A stretch of 64,000 nucleotides of DNA from DATFDN01 sp963762525 (GCA_963762525.1 CAVXKT010000005.1:124001-188000); one strand, 5' to 3'; shown: positions 46,911 to 57,619, numbered from the stretch's first letter. Translations and numbers: made by a program. The notes: generated by a model from the letters alone, not told the origin.

Positions 46911-48301
46911 TGACCGACCCCTTCGACCTCATCGTCATCGGCGCCGGTCCGGGCGGGTATGTATGCGCGCTCCGCGCGGCACAGCTCGGGATGCGCGTCG
47001 CCTGCGTCGAGAAGCGCGCGACGCTCGGCGGCACCTGCCTCAATATCGGCTGCATTCCGTCCAAGGCGTTGCTGCAATCGTCGGAGAACTTTACCGCCGC
47101 GGCGCATGATTTCGCCGCGCACGGGATCGGTATCGGCGCGCTCTCGCTCGACCTGACTCGCATGATGGCGCGCAAGGATGAGGTGGTGTCGGCCAACGTC
47201 AGGGGCGTGGAATTCCTGTTCCGCAAGAACAAGGTGATGTGGCTCAAGGGCACGGCGCGCATCACCGCGCGCGATGCGGTGGAGGTGGACGGCGCCGCGC
47301 ATGGTGCCAGGAGCATCGTCATCGCCACCGGCAGCGAGAGCGTGGACCTGCCGGGCATCGAGATCGACGAGCAGCGCATCGTCACCTCCACCGGCGCACT
47401 GACGCTCTCCGAAGTGCCCAAGCGTCTCGCCGTCATCGGCGGCGGCTATATCGGGCTGGAGCTGGGCAGCGTCTGGCGCCGCCTCGGCGCCGAGGTGACG
47501 GTGATCGAGTTCATGGAGCGCATCGTCCCCGCCATGGACGCCGAGCTCGCCAATGCGCTGCAACGCATCCTGATGAAGCAGGGCCTGAAATTCCGCCTGC
47601 ACACGAAGGTCGCCGGCGCACGCCGCACCAACGAGGGCGTGGTCCTGACCCTGGAGCCCGATCGTGGCGGTCCCGGGGAAGAGCTGGTGGCCGACATCGT
47701 GCTGGTCGCAGTCGGTCGGCGGCCGAACACCGACGGGCTCGGGCTCGATGCGGTCGGCGTCGCGCTGGACGAGCGCGGGCGCATCCGCACCGATGCGCAT
47801 TTTGCCACCAATGTCGCCGGCATCTACGCCATCGGCGACGTGATCGCCGGCCCGATGCTGGCGCACAAGGCCGAGGAGGAGGGGGTCGCGGTCGCCGAAC
47901 AACTCGCCGGACAGGCCGGGCATGTGAATTACGAGGCGATCCCGGGCGTGGTGTACACCTGGCCCGAAGTCGCCGCCGTCGGCCGGACCGAGGAGGAGCT
48001 GCGGACGGCCGGCGTCGCCTACCGCGCCGGCAAATTCCCGTTCACCGCCAATGGCCGCGCCCGCGCCATGGGTGACACCGACGGTTTCGTGAAGATTCTC
48101 GCCGACAGCGAATCGGACCGCATCCTCGGCGCCCACATCATCGGGCCGGACGCCGGGACGCTGATCGCCGAACTGGTGACGGCAATCGAGTTCGGCGCCG
48201 CCGCCGAGGATGTCGGGCGCATCTGCCACGCCCATCCGACCTTGAGCGAAGCGGTGAAGGAGGCGGCGCTGGCGGTCGAGGGCCGGGCGCTGCACATATA
48301 A
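46910..48301 (+). CDS. lpdA: Dihydrolipoyl dehydrogenase (E3)
   Basis: A 463-residue flavoprotein reoxidising dihydrolipoamide with NAD+. The FAD motif is LIVIGAGPGGYVCALRAAQL, the redox disulfide GGTCLNIGCIPSKAL near residue 42, the NAD motif AVIGGGYIGLELGSVW near 175, the second FAD motif GIYAIGDVIAGPMLAHKAEE near 310, and the catalytic His-Glu pair in CHAHPTLSEAVKEA near the C-terminus. Complete. ATG 46910 overlaps the stop of the small coiled-coil gene. Confidence 0.96.
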   Translation: MTDPFDLIVIGAGPGGYVCALRAAQLGMRVACVEKRATLGGTCLNIGCIPSKALLQSSENFTAAAHDFAAHGIGIGALSLDLTRMMARKDEVVSANVRGVEFLFRKNKVMWLKGTARITARDAVEVDGAAHGARSIVIATGSESVDLPGIEIDEQRIVTSTGALTLSEVPKRLAVIGGGYIGLELGSVWRRLGAEVTVIEFMERIVPAMDAELANALQRILMKQGLKFRLHTKVAGARRTNEGVVLTLEPDRGGPGEELVADIVLVAVGRRPNTDGLGLDAVGVALDERGRIRTDAHFATNVAGIYAIGDVIAGPMLAHKAEEEGVAVAEQLAGQAGHVNYEAIPGVVYTWPEVAAVGRTEEELRTAGVAYRAGKFPFTANGRARAMGDTDGFVKILADSESDRILGAHIIGPDAGTLIAELVTAIEFGAAAEDVGRICHAHPTLSEAVKEAALAVEGRALHI

Positions 48302-48306
48302 AACCC

Positions 48307-49314
48307 ATGACCCCGCTGGCGCTCACCCCGGGCGATCCCGCCGGCATCGGCGGCGAACTCTCGCTCCGCGCCTGGTTGTCGCGAGAAGTGCCGTGCTTCG
48401 TGGCGCTCGACGATCCCGACCGGCTTCGCGAGATCGCGCGCGCACTGAAGCTCGACATCACGATCATCGACATTACGGATATCGCGGACGGATCGCGTGC
48501 CTTCCCCGGCGCGCTGCCGGTGCTGCCGACGCCGCTGATCGTGCCGGCAAGTCCGGGGCGAGCGGACCCGGCGAATGCGCCATTCGTGATCGGCGCCATC
48601 GAGCAGGCGACCCGCCTCGCCTTAGCCGGGCGGGCAAGTGCCGTCGTCACCAACCCGATCAGCAAAGCGACGCTCTATGGCGCCGGCTTCGGCTTTCCCG
48701 GCCATACGGAATTTCTCGCCGCCCTCACCGGCGTGCCGGGGCGCGAGGTGATGATGCTGGCAAGCCCGCTGCTGCGCGTTGTCCCGGTCACGGTGCATGT
48801 GCCGCTGCGCCGAGCCTTGGAGATGCTGACGACGGCAGCAATCGTCTCGGCTGCGCGCATCACGCACGCCGCCTTGCGATGCGACTTCGGGATCGAGAGC
48901 CCGCGCCTCGCCATCGCCGGGCTCAACCCGCACGCCGGCGAAGGCGGTGCGCTGGGCAGTGAAGAATCCGACATCATCGAGCCGGCGATTGCAGCGCTGC
49001 GCGAGGCGGAGATCGACGTCTCCGGCCCCCGGCCGCCCGACACCATGTTCACCGAAGCTGCGCGCTCGCGCTACGACGCGGCAATCTGCATGTATCACGA
49101 TCAGGCGCTGATCCCGCTCAAGACGCTGGACATGTCCCGGGGCGTCAACGTCACGCTCGGCCTGCCGATCGTGCGCACCTCGCCCGATCACGGTACCGCC
49201 TTCGACATCGCCGGCAAGGGCGTCGCCGATCCGGCGAGCCTGATCGCGGCGCTCCGCCTGGCCGCCGAGATGGCGGCACGGCGCGCCCGGGGCCGAAGCA
49301 TGCCATCATCATGA
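48307..49314 (+). CDS. pdxA: 4-hydroxythreonine-4-phosphate dehydrogenase family (PdxA)
   Basis: A 335-residue PdxA-type NAD-dependent, metal-binding dehydrogenase. TPGDPAGIGGELSLRA opens the protein; the PGHTEFLAALTG and CMYHDQALIPLKTLDM stretches carry His ligands, and LGLPIVRTSPDHGTAFDIAG the C-terminal one. It begins five bases after lpdA and overlaps the next aminotransferase by 4 bases. True PdxA works in pyridoxal phosphate synthesis, usually beside ksgA or surA; paralogues act in aromatic or sugar-acid catabolism. The pairing with an aminotransferase leaves both possible. Confidence 0.85.
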   Translation: MTPLALTPGDPAGIGGELSLRAWLSREVPCFVALDDPDRLREIARALKLDITIIDITDIADGSRAFPGALPVLPTPLIVPASPGRADPANAPFVIGAIEQATRLALAGRASAVVTNPISKATLYGAGFGFPGHTEFLAALTGVPGREVMMLASPLLRVVPVTVHVPLRRALEMLTTAAIVSAARITHAALRCDFGIESPRLAIAGLNPHAGEGGALGSEESDIIEPAIAALREAEIDVSGPRPPDTMFTEAARSRYDAAICMYHDQALIPLKTLDMSRGVNVTLGLPIVRTSPDHGTAFDIAGKGVADPASLIAALRLAAEMAARRARGRSMPSS

Positions 49315-50486
49315 ACACGCCGCCCGTTTTCCGCCGTCCCGAGCGCCTGCGCCACATCGCCGGTATCGGCGTAGACCGGATGGGTGCCATCACGGACGGC
49401 TCCGGCCGGGACCTCCTCCGGATGGAGAACCTCGACACCGACATTCCGCCGGATCCGGCCGCCATCGCCCGCACCCGCGCAGCCGTCGCCGAGGACACCG
49501 CCAACTCCTATCTCCCGTTCGTCGGCCAAGACCGACTGCGCGAAGCCGCCGCCCGGCACGTCTCCGCGCTCGCGAACGTTCCCTACGGCCGCGACAACGT
49601 CGTGATCTCGGCCGGCGGGCTGTCGGGCATCCTCAACGTCCTGCTCGCCACCATCGAGACGGACAGCGAGGTGGTTGTGTCCGACCCGACCTATGCCGGC
49701 CTGCTCAACCGCGTGCGCCTCGCCGGCGGGGTGCCTCGCTTCGTGCCGTTCACTTTCCATGCCGGGGCCGAGTGGCGGCTGGACCGGGGTGCCCTGCGCG
49801 CGGCGATCAGCCCGCTGACGCGGGCGATGCTGCTCATGTCGCCGTCCATGCCCTCGGGCGGCGTGCTGGACGCAGCCGATCGGGAGCTGGTGGCGGAGCT
49901 GTGCCGCGCGCACGACCTGCTGCTGATCCTGGACAGCGCGATGGAGCGCCTGCTCTTCGACGCGCGGCGAGTGATCCATCCGGCAGGGCTCCCGGGCATG
50001 GCGGAGCGGACGGTCGCGGTGGGCGCGGCATCGAAGGAATTGCGCATGATCGGCTGGCGCGTCGGCTGGACGGTCGGGCCCGGCTGGCTCATGCCCGATC
50101 TCGTTGCCGTCTCCCTCGCCAACGTTGTCGTGCCCCCGGGCATCGCGCAGGACGCGGTGGCGGTGGCGCTCGAGCGCTCGGCGGAGACGCTGCCCGCCTA
50201 CGTCGCGGAACTCCAGCGGCGGCGCGACGTCGTAGCGGAGGAACTGCGCGACCTCTCCTTCGGCCTCCCCGCGGGCGGCTGGTCACTCCTGCTCGACGCC
50301 TCGGCCCGGGGTCTCGACGGCGCCGCGATATCGGAACGGCTCCTCGAGCAGGGCGTCTGTGTCACCCCGATGACGGGTTGGGGCGAGCGGCATGGCGCGG
50401 GGTTCATACGCTTGGTTTATGCCAACGAGCCCGTGGAGCGGCTGCGCGGCCTCGGCGCCAAAGTACGCGCGGCGCTCGGCGCCTGA
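49311..50486 (+). CDS. PLP-dependent aminotransferase class I/II
   Basis: A 391-residue fold-type I aminotransferase. The N-terminal MENLDTDIPPDP and SYLPFVGQDRLREAAARHVS form the substrate lid, NVVISAGGLSGILNVLLATI the PLP-phosphate area, and VGAASKELRMIGWRVGWTVG carries the PLP Lys near 244; the C-terminal FIRLVYANEPVERL has the carboxylate-binding Arg. The ATG overlaps the pdxA stop (ATGA), indicating coupling. Substrate not predictable, though close to aspartate/aromatic aminotransferase-like enzymes. Confidence 0.88.
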   Translation: MNTPPVFRRPERLRHIAGIGVDRMGAITDGSGRDLLRMENLDTDIPPDPAAIARTRAAVAEDTANSYLPFVGQDRLREAAARHVSALANVPYGRDNVVISAGGLSGILNVLLATIETDSEVVVSDPTYAGLLNRVRLAGGVPRFVPFTFHAGAEWRLDRGALRAAISPLTRAMLLMSPSMPSGGVLDAADRELVAELCRAHDLLLILDSAMERLLFDARRVIHPAGLPGMAERTVAVGAASKELRMIGWRVGWTVGPGWLMPDLVAVSLANVVVPPGIAQDAVAVALERSAETLPAYVAELQRRRDVVAEELRDLSFGLPAGGWSLLLDASARGLDGAAISERLLEQGVCVTPMTGWGERHGAGFIRLVYANEPVERLRGLGAKVRAALGA

Positions 50487-50532
50487 CCACCGTTCGGCGA
50501 CCAATCCATCCGCAACGCGATAAATGGAAATC

Positions 50533-51111
50533 TCATCCAATGCGATCCAAATGCCGGTCGGTTCGAGCCGAATTATGAATCGGCCGTTCGCGAAACCTTG
50601 CGCCCTCGTGGTCGAGCAGCCAGCGTTTGCGCGCAATGCCGCCGCCGTAGCCGGTCAGCGAGCCGTCGGCGCCGACCACGCGATGACACGGCACCACCAC
50701 GCTGATCGGATTGGCGCCGTTGGCCATGCCGACGGCCCGCACGGATCGCGGACATCCGAGCTTCGCCGCCAAAACACCGTAGCTGACCGTCTCGCCCGGC
50801 GCGATTTTGGCGAGAGCTTTCCACACGCTGCGCTGGAACGGAGTGCCGGCGGTCCGCCATTCGATGGTGCGGAGACATCCGAGTTCCCCGGCGAAATAAC
50901 GCTGTAAGAGACGCCTGATGTGTATCGGCGCAGCACCCGGTTCCGGAACCACTGGCCCGTAGTGGAGGCGAAGCAGGCGGGCCATGCCGGAATCGCGATC
51001 CGCCCAATCAAGCGCACGCAGATAGCCGGCATCGTCGGTGACGATCAGCGCTTCGCCGATCGGCGTCATCAGCCGATCGAGGCGGAGGCGTTCAGGCGGC
51101 TTGTCGGTCAT
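50533..51111 (-). CDS. ogt: Methylated-DNA-[protein]-cysteine S-methyltransferase
   Basis: A 192-residue suicide repair protein that moves methyl groups from O6-methylguanine to its own Cys. The active-site motif is VVPCHRVVGADGSLTGYGGG with Cys near 142; GTPFQRSVWKALAKIAPGET and SVRAVGMANGANPI are the DNA-binding helix regions. The start ATG 51111 lies within the last 20 bases of the upstream Ada-AlkA gene, so the two form an alkylation-repair operon. The C-terminus has a nonconserved tail of about 15 residues. Confidence 0.93.
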   Translation of the reverse strand: MTDKPPERLRLDRLMTPIGEALIVTDDAGYLRALDWADRDSGMARLLRLHYGPVVPEPGAAPIHIRRLLQRYFAGELGCLRTIEWRTAGTPFQRSVWKALAKIAPGETVSYGVLAAKLGCPRSVRAVGMANGANPISVVVPCHRVVGADGSLTGYGGGIARKRWLLDHEGARFRERPIHNSARTDRHLDRIG

Positions 51112-52601
51112 GGAGCACCTTTTCGACAACCGGGAAGTTGCGCGACTCGGACGCCCAGAGATGCAGCGTCGCGTAGGCGCGCCAAGGTCGCCACCGTTCG
51201 GCGCGTGCGAGTAATCGGGCCGGTGACGGTCGCCTTCCATTCCCGTCGCGCATCGCTCGCAGCAGGCCGATATCGGCAGCCGGGAAGGCATCCGGCTCGC
51301 GCAGTTCGCGCATGGCGATGTATTGGGCCGTCCATTCGCCGATCCCGGCCAGTGTTCGCAGCTGCGCGATGGCCTCTTCGAGACTTCTGCGGGCACCGAA
51401 GATCAGCGGGTCGGCGACCAGAGCCGCCGCCAACGACGACAGCGCCATTCGCCTCGCTTTCGGCATTCCGAGCGCGTCCAGATCGACGCCGGACAATTGC
51501 CGCGGCGTCGGAAACACATGAGTGAGCCCTTGGTCGAGCGCCGCCGAATTCGACCATCTTCTCGCCATGCAGCAGAACCAATTTCCCGGCGAGACTGGTT
51601 GCCGACAAAACCGTTATCTGCTGGCCGAGAATGGCGCGCACGGCGAGCTCGAATCCGTCCCAGGCGCCGGGTACCCTGAGACCGGGCCGGGCCGCGACCA
51701 GCCGCGCCAGCAGGGGATCGCGGCTGAGATGGGCGCCGATCGCCACCGGATCGGCGGCGAGATCGAAGACGCGCCGAATCCGCGCGATAATCGCCGGCAA
51801 GCTGTTGAGGTTCGGAAAGCGGACCGTCGCCTTGAGGCAGTTTCGCTCCGCCGGTTCGACGACCAACACGCCGCGCCCGTCGCCGATCGCGATCGTGCGT
51901 GCATATCGGCTCCGCGACACCGATTCCACGCCGGGGATGGCGCGCGCGCGCAGGAACGACAACATGGAATCCCAATCGTAGGGTGGCCGATACCCGAGCT
52001 TGACCACGATGGCGCCGGTCGCCGCGACGGACTCCTCCGCCACGCCCGACCGCCTGATCGCTTTGGGCGGTCGGCCGTATAGTTGCCGAAAAGTCTCGTT
52101 GAACCGGCGAAGGCTGCCGAAGCCGGCCGCCGCGGCAACCTCGGTCATCGGCAGTCGCGTATCTTGGATCAATTGCTTGGCCAGCAGAATCCGCCGGGTC
52201 GCGGCGACCGAAGCGGGCGAAGCGCCGAGATGCCGGTTGAACAGGCGTCGGAGTTGGCGCTCGCCCATCCCCAGCCGTGCCGCCAAGCTTTCGACATTGG
52301 CGTCATCCAGCGCCCCCGCTTCGATCAGCCCGAGCGCGCGCGACACCGTATTCGAACTTCCGCGCCAGAAGGCGAGATCGGGCGAGGTCTCCGGCCGACA
52401 GCGCAAGCAGGGGCGGAATCCGGCTTCCTGCGCCGCGGCGGCGGTCGGAAAGAACCGGACATTGTCTCGCTTGGGCGTGCGCGCCGGGCAGAACGGCCGA
52501 CAGTAAATTCCGGTCGTCACGACAGCGACGAAGAGACGCCCGTCGAACCGATGGTCTCGCGTTTCGATGGCGCGGTAGCAGGCGTCGTCGTCCATGTCCA
52601 T
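51092..52601 (-). CDS. Ada metal-binding/AraC regulator fused to AlkA glycosylase, one frameshift
   Basis: Reconstructed to about 502 residues. Domains: an Ada N-terminal zinc/methyl-acceptor domain (GIYCRPFCPARTPKRDN and CLRCRPETSPD, four Cys), an AraC helix-turn-helix pair (about 85-180; MTEVAAAAGFGSLRRFNETF), an AlkA N-terminal domain (about 195-290), and the HhH-GPD glycosylase domain. The frame breaks near 51540 within GGCGGCGCTC, where one extra base separates GEKMVEF from LDQGLTHVFPTPRQLSG. The helix-hairpin-helix and catalytic Asp region read LAGIGEWTAQYIAMRELREP, then AFPAADIGLLRAM. It senses alkylation, likely activates its own operon, and excises 3-methyladenine. Start ATG 52601 (or 52595). 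Confidence 0.85.
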
Positions 52602-52686
52602 GCGCCGATCATTCCCGATGCCGCGCCCGTTTGTCTCGCGATTTTCGGACCTCAAAGGCAAACCGCCGAAGGCGACGGCCCGCGCG

Positions 52687-54042
52687 TCAAACTGCCGCCG
52701 GAACTCGCGCCGCCGCCAGCGCCGCCGCCTGGCGCTGCGCCAGCGCCGCCGCATCGAAATCGCCGACCAGATCGTGAAACAACCGGCTCCAGTTCAGCTC
52801 CGCGCCAAGGCGCAGGAACACGCCGCCCAAGCCGATCGCCGAGCGATCCATCAGCACGAACTCGCGCGGCGGGCGCACGCCGCCGGTGCGCTTCAGTCCG
52901 GCATGGACGCGCTCGGCCACCTCGCGGCCGTACTGCGGGTCGTTGGTCTCCTGGATCCGGCGCACCCGATCCTCGATCAACGGCTCGTAGAGAAAGCGCG
53001 CCCAGAGATTGAGCACCCGCATCTTCTCGCGCGAGAGATCGGTGAAGCCCCAGGTTTCGTAAGCGTGGTGCGCCTTGTCCTCGTCATGGTCGCGCACCGC
53101 CTCGTAGAGATCGATCACGCCGCGCACGAATTTCGGCTGAAAGACCCGGATGGCGCCGAAATCGAGCAGGTTCACCGACGCATCCGCCCGCACCTGATAA
53201 TTGCCGAGATGCGGATCGCCGTGGATCACGCCGTAGCGATAGAACGGCACATACCAGGCGCGAAACAGCGCCTCGGCGATCCGGTTGCGCTCCTCCTGCG
53301 GCGGGTTCTCCGCCAGCCGCTGCATCAACGCGCGGCCGTCCAGCCAGGTCATGGTCAGCAGGCGACGTGTGCAGAGCCCCGGAATCGGCGTCGGCACATG
53401 CACGTCGGGCACTTCCTTCAGCATGATGCCGTAGAGCCGCATCTGCGCCGCCTCGCGTTCGTAGTCCAACTCCTCGCGCAGTCGCTCGACCAGCTCCTTG
53501 TAGATCTCCTCGTTCTGGATTGCGCTGTCCATGCGATGATAGATCGCCATCGCCAGCCGCAACTGGCGCAGATCGGCCTCCACCGTGCTCGCCATGTCGG
53601 GATATTGCAGCTTGCAGGCGAGCTCGGTGCCGTCGGGCAGCCGCGCGCGATGCACCTGCCCGAGGCTCGCCGCCGCCGCCGCCTCGCGTGAGAAAGCGGC
53701 GAAGCGGCGCTCCCAATCCGGACCCAGCTCGCTCGCCATGCGACGGCGGACGAAATTCCACCCCATCGGCGGTGCGTTGGCCTGCAACTCTGCGAGCTCT
53801 GCCGCATATTCGGCGGGCAGCGCGTCGGGCACGGTAGAGAGGAACTGCGCCACCTTCATCAGTGGCCCCTTCAGCCCGCCCAGGATGGCACGCAAATCCT
53901 CGGCGTGCGCCGCCTTGTCGGTCTTGAGCCCGAACACACGGTTGCCGGCGACGCGCGCGGCGATACCGCCGACGGCGCCGGAGGTGCGCGCCATACGCCG
54001 CAACTCGCCCAAGAAGCTCGCCTCTTCGTCGCGCGCAGCCAT
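52687..54042 (-). CDS. ABC1/UbiB-family atypical kinase
   Basis: A 451-residue AarF/UbiB-like protein. Diagnostic are the KxGQ-type motif in GGLKGPLMKVAQFLSTVPDA (Val-Ala-Gln here), the Ala-rich loop AAAAASLGQVHRA in place of a Gly loop, the ELDYEREAAQM motif, GVIHGDPHLGNYQV as catalytic loop, and LLDFGAIRVFQPKF as the DFG segment. Family members support ubiquinone synthesis as ATPases. ATG 54042 overlaps the M3 peptidase stop (ATGA), so they are co-translated, the peptidase first. Confidence 0.9.
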   Translation of the reverse strand: MAARDEEASFLGELRRMARTSGAVGGIAARVAGNRVFGLKTDKAAHAEDLRAILGGLKGPLMKVAQFLSTVPDALPAEYAAELAELQANAPPMGWNFVRRRMASELGPDWERRFAAFSREAAAAASLGQVHRARLPDGTELACKLQYPDMASTVEADLRQLRLAMAIYHRMDSAIQNEEIYKELVERLREELDYEREAAQMRLYGIMLKEVPDVHVPTPIPGLCTRRLLTMTWLDGRALMQRLAENPPQEERNRIAEALFRAWYVPFYRYGVIHGDPHLGNYQVRADASVNLLDFGAIRVFQPKFVRGVIDLYEAVRDHDEDKAHHAYETWGFTDLSREKMRVLNLWARFLYEPLIEDRVRRIQETNDPQYGREVAERVHAGLKRTGGVRPPREFVLMDRSAIGLGGVFLRLGAELNWSRLFHDLVGDFDAAALAQRQAAALAAARVPAAV

Positions 54043-55832
54043 CAGGCCGTCGCCTCCAATTCGTCGATCAACCCGGCGATCACGTCGAGACCTCGCTTCC
54101 AAAAGCCGGGATCGGAGGCGTCGAGCCCGAACGGCGCCAGCAGCTCCTTATGGCGCTTGACGCCACCGGCGCGCAGCATGTCGACATACTTGGCCTGAAA
54201 CCCCGGATGGCCCGATTGAAACACGCGGTACAGCGCGTTCACCAGACAGTCGCCGAAGGCATAGGCGTAAACATAGAACGGCGAGTGTACGAAGTGCGGG
54301 ATATAGGCCCAGAAGACATCGTATTCGGGTGCCAGCTCGAACGCCGGACCGAGGCTCGCGGTCTGCACCTGCCGCCACAGCGCGCCGATCCGCTCCGGCA
54401 GCAGCTCGCCGGCGCGACGCTCGTCGTGCAGCAGCGTCTCGAAGCGGTAGAACGCCGTCTGGCGAACCACCGTGTTCAGCATGTCTTCGACCTTCGCGGC
54501 CAGCATCGCGCGCCGCCGGCGCGGCTCGCGCTCGGCGTCCAGCATGGCTTGAAAGGTCAGCATCTCGCCGAACACGCTGGCGGTTTCGGCGAGCGTGAGC
54601 GGCGTGCCCGACAGCAGATAGCCCTGCTCGGCGGCCAGCACCTGATGCACGCCATGCCCCAATTCGTGGGCGAGCGTCATCACGTCGCGCGTGCGGCCGT
54701 GATAGTTCAACAGCAGATAGGGATGCGCCGAGGGCACGGTGGGATGCGCGAATGCGCCGCCGGCCTTGCCGGGCTTCAGGGTGGCGTCGATCCAGGGGCG
54801 ATCGAAGAACCGACCGCCGAGCTCGGCCAGCTCGGGGCTGAAGGCGCCGTAGGCCGACAACACCCGCGCCCGCGCCCGCGGCCAATCGATGCGCGCATCG
54901 TCGTCCTCGGGCAACGGCGCATTGCGGTCCCAGTGCTGCAGTTTATCCAGCCCGAGCCACCGCGCCTTCAGCGTGTAATAGCGGTGCGAGAGGCGCGGGA
55001 AATCCGCGGTCACGGCCGAAACCAACGCGTCCACCACCTCGTCCTCGACCATGTTGGCGCGATTGCGGCTGCTTCCCGGGCGCGGATAATGGCGCCAGGT
55101 GTCGATGATCTCCTTGTCCTTGGCGAGCGTGTTGGTGATCAGCGCGAACAACTTCACGCGTTCGCCGAACGCCGTGCCGATGGCGTGCCCGGCCGCCTCC
55201 CGCCGCCGGCGGTCCTTGTCGGACAGCAGGTTCAGCGCGGCGTTGACCGTCAGCGCTTCCGGCTCGCCGTCCACCGCGACGCGCATCCCCGCCACCGTCT
55301 CGTCGAACAGGCGGTTCCAGGCGGCGCGGCCGGTCACTTCCTTTTCGTGCAGCAGACGTTCCAGATCGCCGGTGAGCTGGTGCGGCCGGAACACGCGCAG
55401 ATCACGCAGCCAGGGACGCCAACGCGCTGCCGCCGGATCGGCCAGCTTCGAACTCGAGCGCGTCGTCCTCAATGCGATTGAGCTCAAGGCTGAAGAAGAT
55501 GATCCGGCTGCTGATCGCCGTCACCCGCTCGTTCAAAGTTTGGTAGAACCGGCCGATGCCGGCATCGGTCGAATCGCCGGCGAACAGCAACTGCGCATAG
55601 GAGGTAAGCCGGCCCAGCCGCTCCTCGATCCGTTCGTACTCGGCGATACTGGCCGCCAGCTCCCGCCCCGAGGCGCGCGCGAGCCGCCCGGTCCAGGCGT
55701 CGGCAAACGCCCGCGCATCGGCTTCGGCCCGATCGAGGTCGGCCGCGACTGCGGGAGAGTCGGGAGCTGGATAGAGGTCGGTGAGGTCCCAGGAGGGCAG
55801 CAAGTCATCTTCGGTCGTGCGGGTCTGTCCCA
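54042..55832 (-). CDS. pepF: M3-family oligoendopeptidase F, one frameshift
   Basis: Reconstructed to about 597 residues, a cytoplasmic zinc metallopeptidase cleaving short peptides. ATG 55832 gives MGQTRTTEDDLLPSWDLTDL and the N-terminal helices to DALEFEA; near 55435-55445 a one-base change leads to KLADPAAARWRPWLRDLRVF. The active site is MTLAHELGHGVHQVL with a Glu downstream in ETASVFGEMLTF; FVHSPFYVYAYAFGDCLVNA near the C-terminus is typical. Both sides of the frame break are clear PepF sequence. The gene is divergent from the acyl-CoA synthetase. Confidence 0.87.
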
Positions 55833-55911
55833 TGTCGCGGGGGGGCTCTGCTTGGATGCCCAACTCATGTAAGCGGGGTTGCCGGACGGTCCAAGGGTGG
55901 GGGAGCGATCG

Positions 55912-57619
55912 GTGGAGTTTCCGGAATGGCCTGACTGGCCCAACCTGCCGGCGATGATGTTCGCCTTGGCGCGCCGACGAAGCGACCGGCCGATGCTGCG
56001 GGCGTTCCGCGACGGCGCCTGGCGCTCCACGAGCTGGGACGAGTTCGCCCGCCAGTCGGCGGCCCTCGCGCGCGGGCTGCGGACGGCCGGAATCGCCGCC
56101 GGCGACCGGGTGCTGATCGCGGCCGAAAACCGACCCGAATACCCGATGGCGGAGACGGCGCTGATGGCACTGCGCGCGGTTCCGGTTCCGGCCTATGTCA
56201 CCAACACGGTGGACGATCACGCGCATCTGCTGCGCGACTCCGGGGCGCGCGCGGCGATCGTCTCCACCCCGGCGCTCGCCGGCGCCGTGCAAGCCGCTTC
56301 CGAGCGAGCCGATGGGCTCGGCCTGCTGGTAGCGATGGACGGAGCGCCGGATAACGCCGTGCCGTGGGCGCGGATCGCCGGCGACGTGCGCGCCGAGCCG
56401 CAAGATGTCGCCCGCGAAGCGGAGGCGATCCCCGCCGCCACCCTCGCCTGCCTGCTCTACACTTCGGGCACCGGCGGCGCCCCCAAGGGGGTGATGCTGC
56501 CGCACCGCTCCATCCTCTCGAACTGTGCCGGTGCGTTGGAGCTTTTGCGGCCGATGGGGCTGCGCGAGGAAGTCTATTTATCGTATCTGCCGAGCGCGCA
56601 TTGCTACGAGCACACGGTCGGGCTGTTCTTTCTGCCGAGCCTCGGAACCGAAATCGTCTATGCGCGCGGCGTCGAGCACCTGGCGGCCGACTTGCTGGCG
56701 GTGCGTCCGACCATCCTCACCGCGGTCCCGCGCATCCTGGAGGTGATCCGCGCGCGTATCCTCGCGCAGCTGGCGCGCCAGGCGCCGTGGCGGCGGCGGC
56801 TGTTCGAGCGGACAATGGCGATCGGACAAGGGCGGCTCGACGGCGCGCGCCTCGGCCTGGTGGAGCGGGCCGCCGACCCGGTGCTCGAGAGGCTTGTGCG
56901 CGCCAAGGTGCGCGCCCGCTTCGGCGGCCGCCTCAAGGGCATCATGTCGGGCGGCGCGCGGCTCGACCCCGAGGTGGGCCGCTTCTTCCAGGCGCTCGGA
57001 ATGCGGGTGATGCAGGGCTATGGCCAGACCGAGGCGGGGCCGGTGATCAGCGCCAACCCGCCCGACGCCATCCGCATCGACAGCGTCGGCCGGGCGCTGC
57101 GCGGGGTCGATCTGCGCCTCGCCGAGGACGGTGAAATCCAGGTGCGCGGCGGGCTGGTCATGGACGGCTATTGGCAGCGGCCCGAGGACACGGCGGCGGC
57201 GATCGAAGACGGCTGGCTCCGCACCGGCGATATCGGCACGCTGGACGAGGACGGCTATCTGCGCATCACCGATCGCAAGAAGGACATGATCGTGCTCTCG
57301 GGCGGCGAAAACATTTCGCCGGCGAGGATCGAGGGCAATGCTGATGGCGGAAGAGGAAATCGCGCAGGCGGTGGTGACGGGCGACGATCGCGCCGCGGTG
57401 GCGGCTCTGCTGGTCGCCGAAGACGCGCACGACGCCGCGGCGGTGGCGAGCGCGGTCGGGCGGGTGAACGCCCGCCTGTCAGTGACCGAGCGCATCCGCC
57501 GCCACGCCCTGGTTCCGGCCTTCACGATGGAGAACGGGCTGCTGACCGCTTCGCAGAAGATTCGTCGGACGCGGGTGCTCCAGGCCAACGCCGAGGTGGT
57601 CACGCGACTGCGCGCATAG
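55912..57619 (+). CDS. AMP-forming long-chain acyl-CoA synthetase, one frameshift
   Basis: Reconstructed to about 568 residues, activating fatty acids to acyl-CoA via acyl-adenylate. The P-loop is CLLYTSGTGGAPKGVMLPH, the A5 motif MQGYGQTEAGPVISANPP, A7 WLRTGDIGTLDEDGYLRITD, A8 RKKDMIVLSGGENISPARIE. At about 57335 the frame slips and the last 94 residues (MLMAEEEIAQAVVTGDDRAA and on, ending TRLRA) are one base away; the A10 Lys lies in that part (LLTASQKIRRTRV). GTG 55912 after GGGGGAGCGATCG is the best start; TTG 55879 and GTG 55897 are alternatives. The unshifted frame runs on meaninglessly to 57963. Confidence 0.85.
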
